A model generated the notes under the pieces. That model had not been told where the DNA came from. It ran no database searches and saw only the letters and a list, made by a program, of their open reading frames with translations. The position numbers and the translations under genes were made by a program. DNA of 13,510 nucleotides from Bacteroidota bacterium (GTDB taxonomy: Bacteria > Bacteroidota > Bacteroidia > Chitinophagales > Chitinophagaceae). Where the stretch lies: the NCBI GenBank assembly GCA_947461985.1, contig CANHNT010000022.1, positions 1 to 13,510 on the forward strand. The letters are read 5' to 3'. Of the stretch, positions 12,701-13,510 are shown piece after piece; positions within the stretch are counted from its first letter, which is position 1; each line of letters opens with the position of its first letter.

Positions 12701-13510
12701 TTAATAAAAGTTTTTACGATTCGTTTTATTCCAAATTTTTAAAATAATAAATGCGATGAGCATTCCTCCTAAATGGGCAGTGTGTGCTACATTGTCACCT
12801 GCACTATTTTTGATGCCAAAATATAATTCTATGGCTGCATAAAGCGCAACAAAGTATTTTGCTTTTAGTGGAAAGAAAAAATAAATTTGAATAATTGTAT
12901 TCGGAAACAAATATCCAAAAGCAAACAATAAACCAAATACAGCGCCAGAAGCTCCTACAATAGGATTGCTTGTTACAATTTGGTAATAATCATGAATATT
13001 TGCTTTAGCTTGATTAATAAATAAAATATTATTGGGGTCATATTCCCATGCAGCTTTTAATTGAAAAAAGGGATCTTGCATATTGGTTGAACTAGAATAG
13101 TTTTGAGAAAGAAAACTGCCATATTCTTTATAAGTAGGATTTGCATTAAAATGAACAATCGCATTTTTTAGCGTATAAAAATCGTAGCTTAAAAATCCTA
13201 AATAAAATATAGATGCACCAATCCCACACAGTAAATAAAAGGCAAGGAATCGTTTTGCACCAAACATATTTTCTAAAATAGAGCCAAACATCCAAAGCGC
13301 AAACATGTTTGAAAACAAGTGCATAAAACCACCTTCGGGATCAGCAGGATTTCCTCCATGCATAAACATGTGTGTAATTAATTGCCAAATTCTAAATTTA
13401 TCTGAACTCCAATGATACAAAGCCAGATGTTCTGAAATGTCAATCCCTTGTTTTCCTAAAATAATCATTGCTAAAAAAAACAAACCATTGATGATCATCA
13501 AATTTTTGAC
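12701..13510 (-). CDS. Rhomboid family intramembrane serine protease, 5' end outside window
   Basis: This is a membrane protease that cleaves transmembrane substrates within the bilayer. The reading frame is open to the right edge and reads VKNL before the first ATG at 13498. Relatives usually start with a few more residues before a PVVKNL-like stretch, so the true start is probably beyond the window and neither the ATG at 13498 nor the TTG at 13501 need be used. Catalytic elements are intact (numbered from the TTG at 13501): HMFMHGG (44-50), HLFSN with His61 and Asn65, GASG with catalytic Ser185 (183-186), and AHLGG with catalytic His243. An insertion of about 75 residues sits between helix 3 and the catalytic serine helix, mostly polar and aromatic, probably extracytoplasmic. 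A pseudo-rhomboid gene follows after 2 nt. Confidence 0.93.
   Translation of the reverse strand, partial: VKNLMIINGLFFLAMIILGKQGIDISEHLALYHWSSDKFRIWQLITHMFMHGGNPADPEGGFMHLFSNMFALWMFGSILENMFGAKRFLAFYLLCGIGASIFYLGFLSYDFYTLKNAIVHFNANPTYKEYGSFLSQNYSSSTNMQDPFFQLKAAWEYDPNNILFINQAKANIHDYYQIVTSNPIVGASGAVFGLLFAFGYLFPNTIIQIYFFFPLKAKYFVALYAAIELYFGIKNSAGDNVAHTAHLGGMLIAFIILKIWNKTNRKNFY

Noticed and set aside
13496..13501. ATG at 13498 or TTG at 13501 as the true start of the active rhomboid
   Set aside because: The frame stays open to the window edge and the preceding codons (VKNL) match the conserved N-terminal stretch of relatives, so the start is probably outside.

Overview
This window comes from an AT-rich genome that is almost certainly a member of the Bacteroidota. 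The evidence is the TAnnTTTG-type -7 promoter elements in front of several genes, the lack of Shine-Dalgarno sequences, GNFPYNIS as the RsmA catalytic motif, a short RsmI, a DUF937-OmpA fusion, a paired rhomboid cluster, and a secreted beta-rich protein of the kind exported by type IX secretion. I cannot name a genus; an environmental Chitinophagales- or Sphingobacteriales-like organism is a guess. No rRNA, tRNA, CRISPR array or complete insertion sequence was seen.

Layout. The left edge (1-930, minus) holds the N-terminal 310 residues of a secreted protein cut by the window. Then come an ABC-F translation factor of the YbiT/YkpA type (1037-2662, minus) with a strong terminator, and a DusB-type tRNA-dihydrouridine synthase (2765-3757, minus, GTG start). 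Divergent from the latter is an inner-membrane DUF937-TM-OmpA protein (3894-5213, plus) with its own terminator. A plus-strand run follows: rsmA (5495-6250), a D-2-hydroxyacid dehydrogenase (6271-7179, GTG start) and a hotdog thioesterase (7183-7572). rsmI (7622-8287, minus) converges on this run and diverges from the long bifunctional (p)ppGpp synthetase/hydrolase gene rel (8399-10624, plus). The right end is a minus-strand operon, read from high to low coordinates: an active rhomboid protease (5' end outside the window), a second rhomboid that has lost its catalytic residues, and a membrane-anchored endonuclease/exonuclease/phosphatase protein (TTG start).

How the genes fit together. Much of the window concerns ribosomes and translation: two 16S rRNA methyltransferases, a tRNA modification enzyme, an ABC-F ribosome factor and the stringent-response enzyme. 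Most have separate promoters, so this is proximity rather than one regulon. The rhomboid/pseudo-rhomboid/phosphatase trio has 2- and 8-nt gaps and is probably one membrane-centred transcription unit.

Most worth a second look: (i) the tandem active and catalytically dead rhomboids; (ii) a five-copy heptanucleotide tandem repeat inside the coding region of the dehydrogenase, where any copy-number change would shift the frame; (iii) two GTG start codons each exactly 4 nt after a -7 promoter element, suggesting leaderless mRNAs; (iv) the degenerate second Walker A of the ABC-F protein; (v) a REP-like hairpin with flanking direct repeats between rel and the phosphatase gene. I did not find a clearly new multi-gene defence or mobile system.
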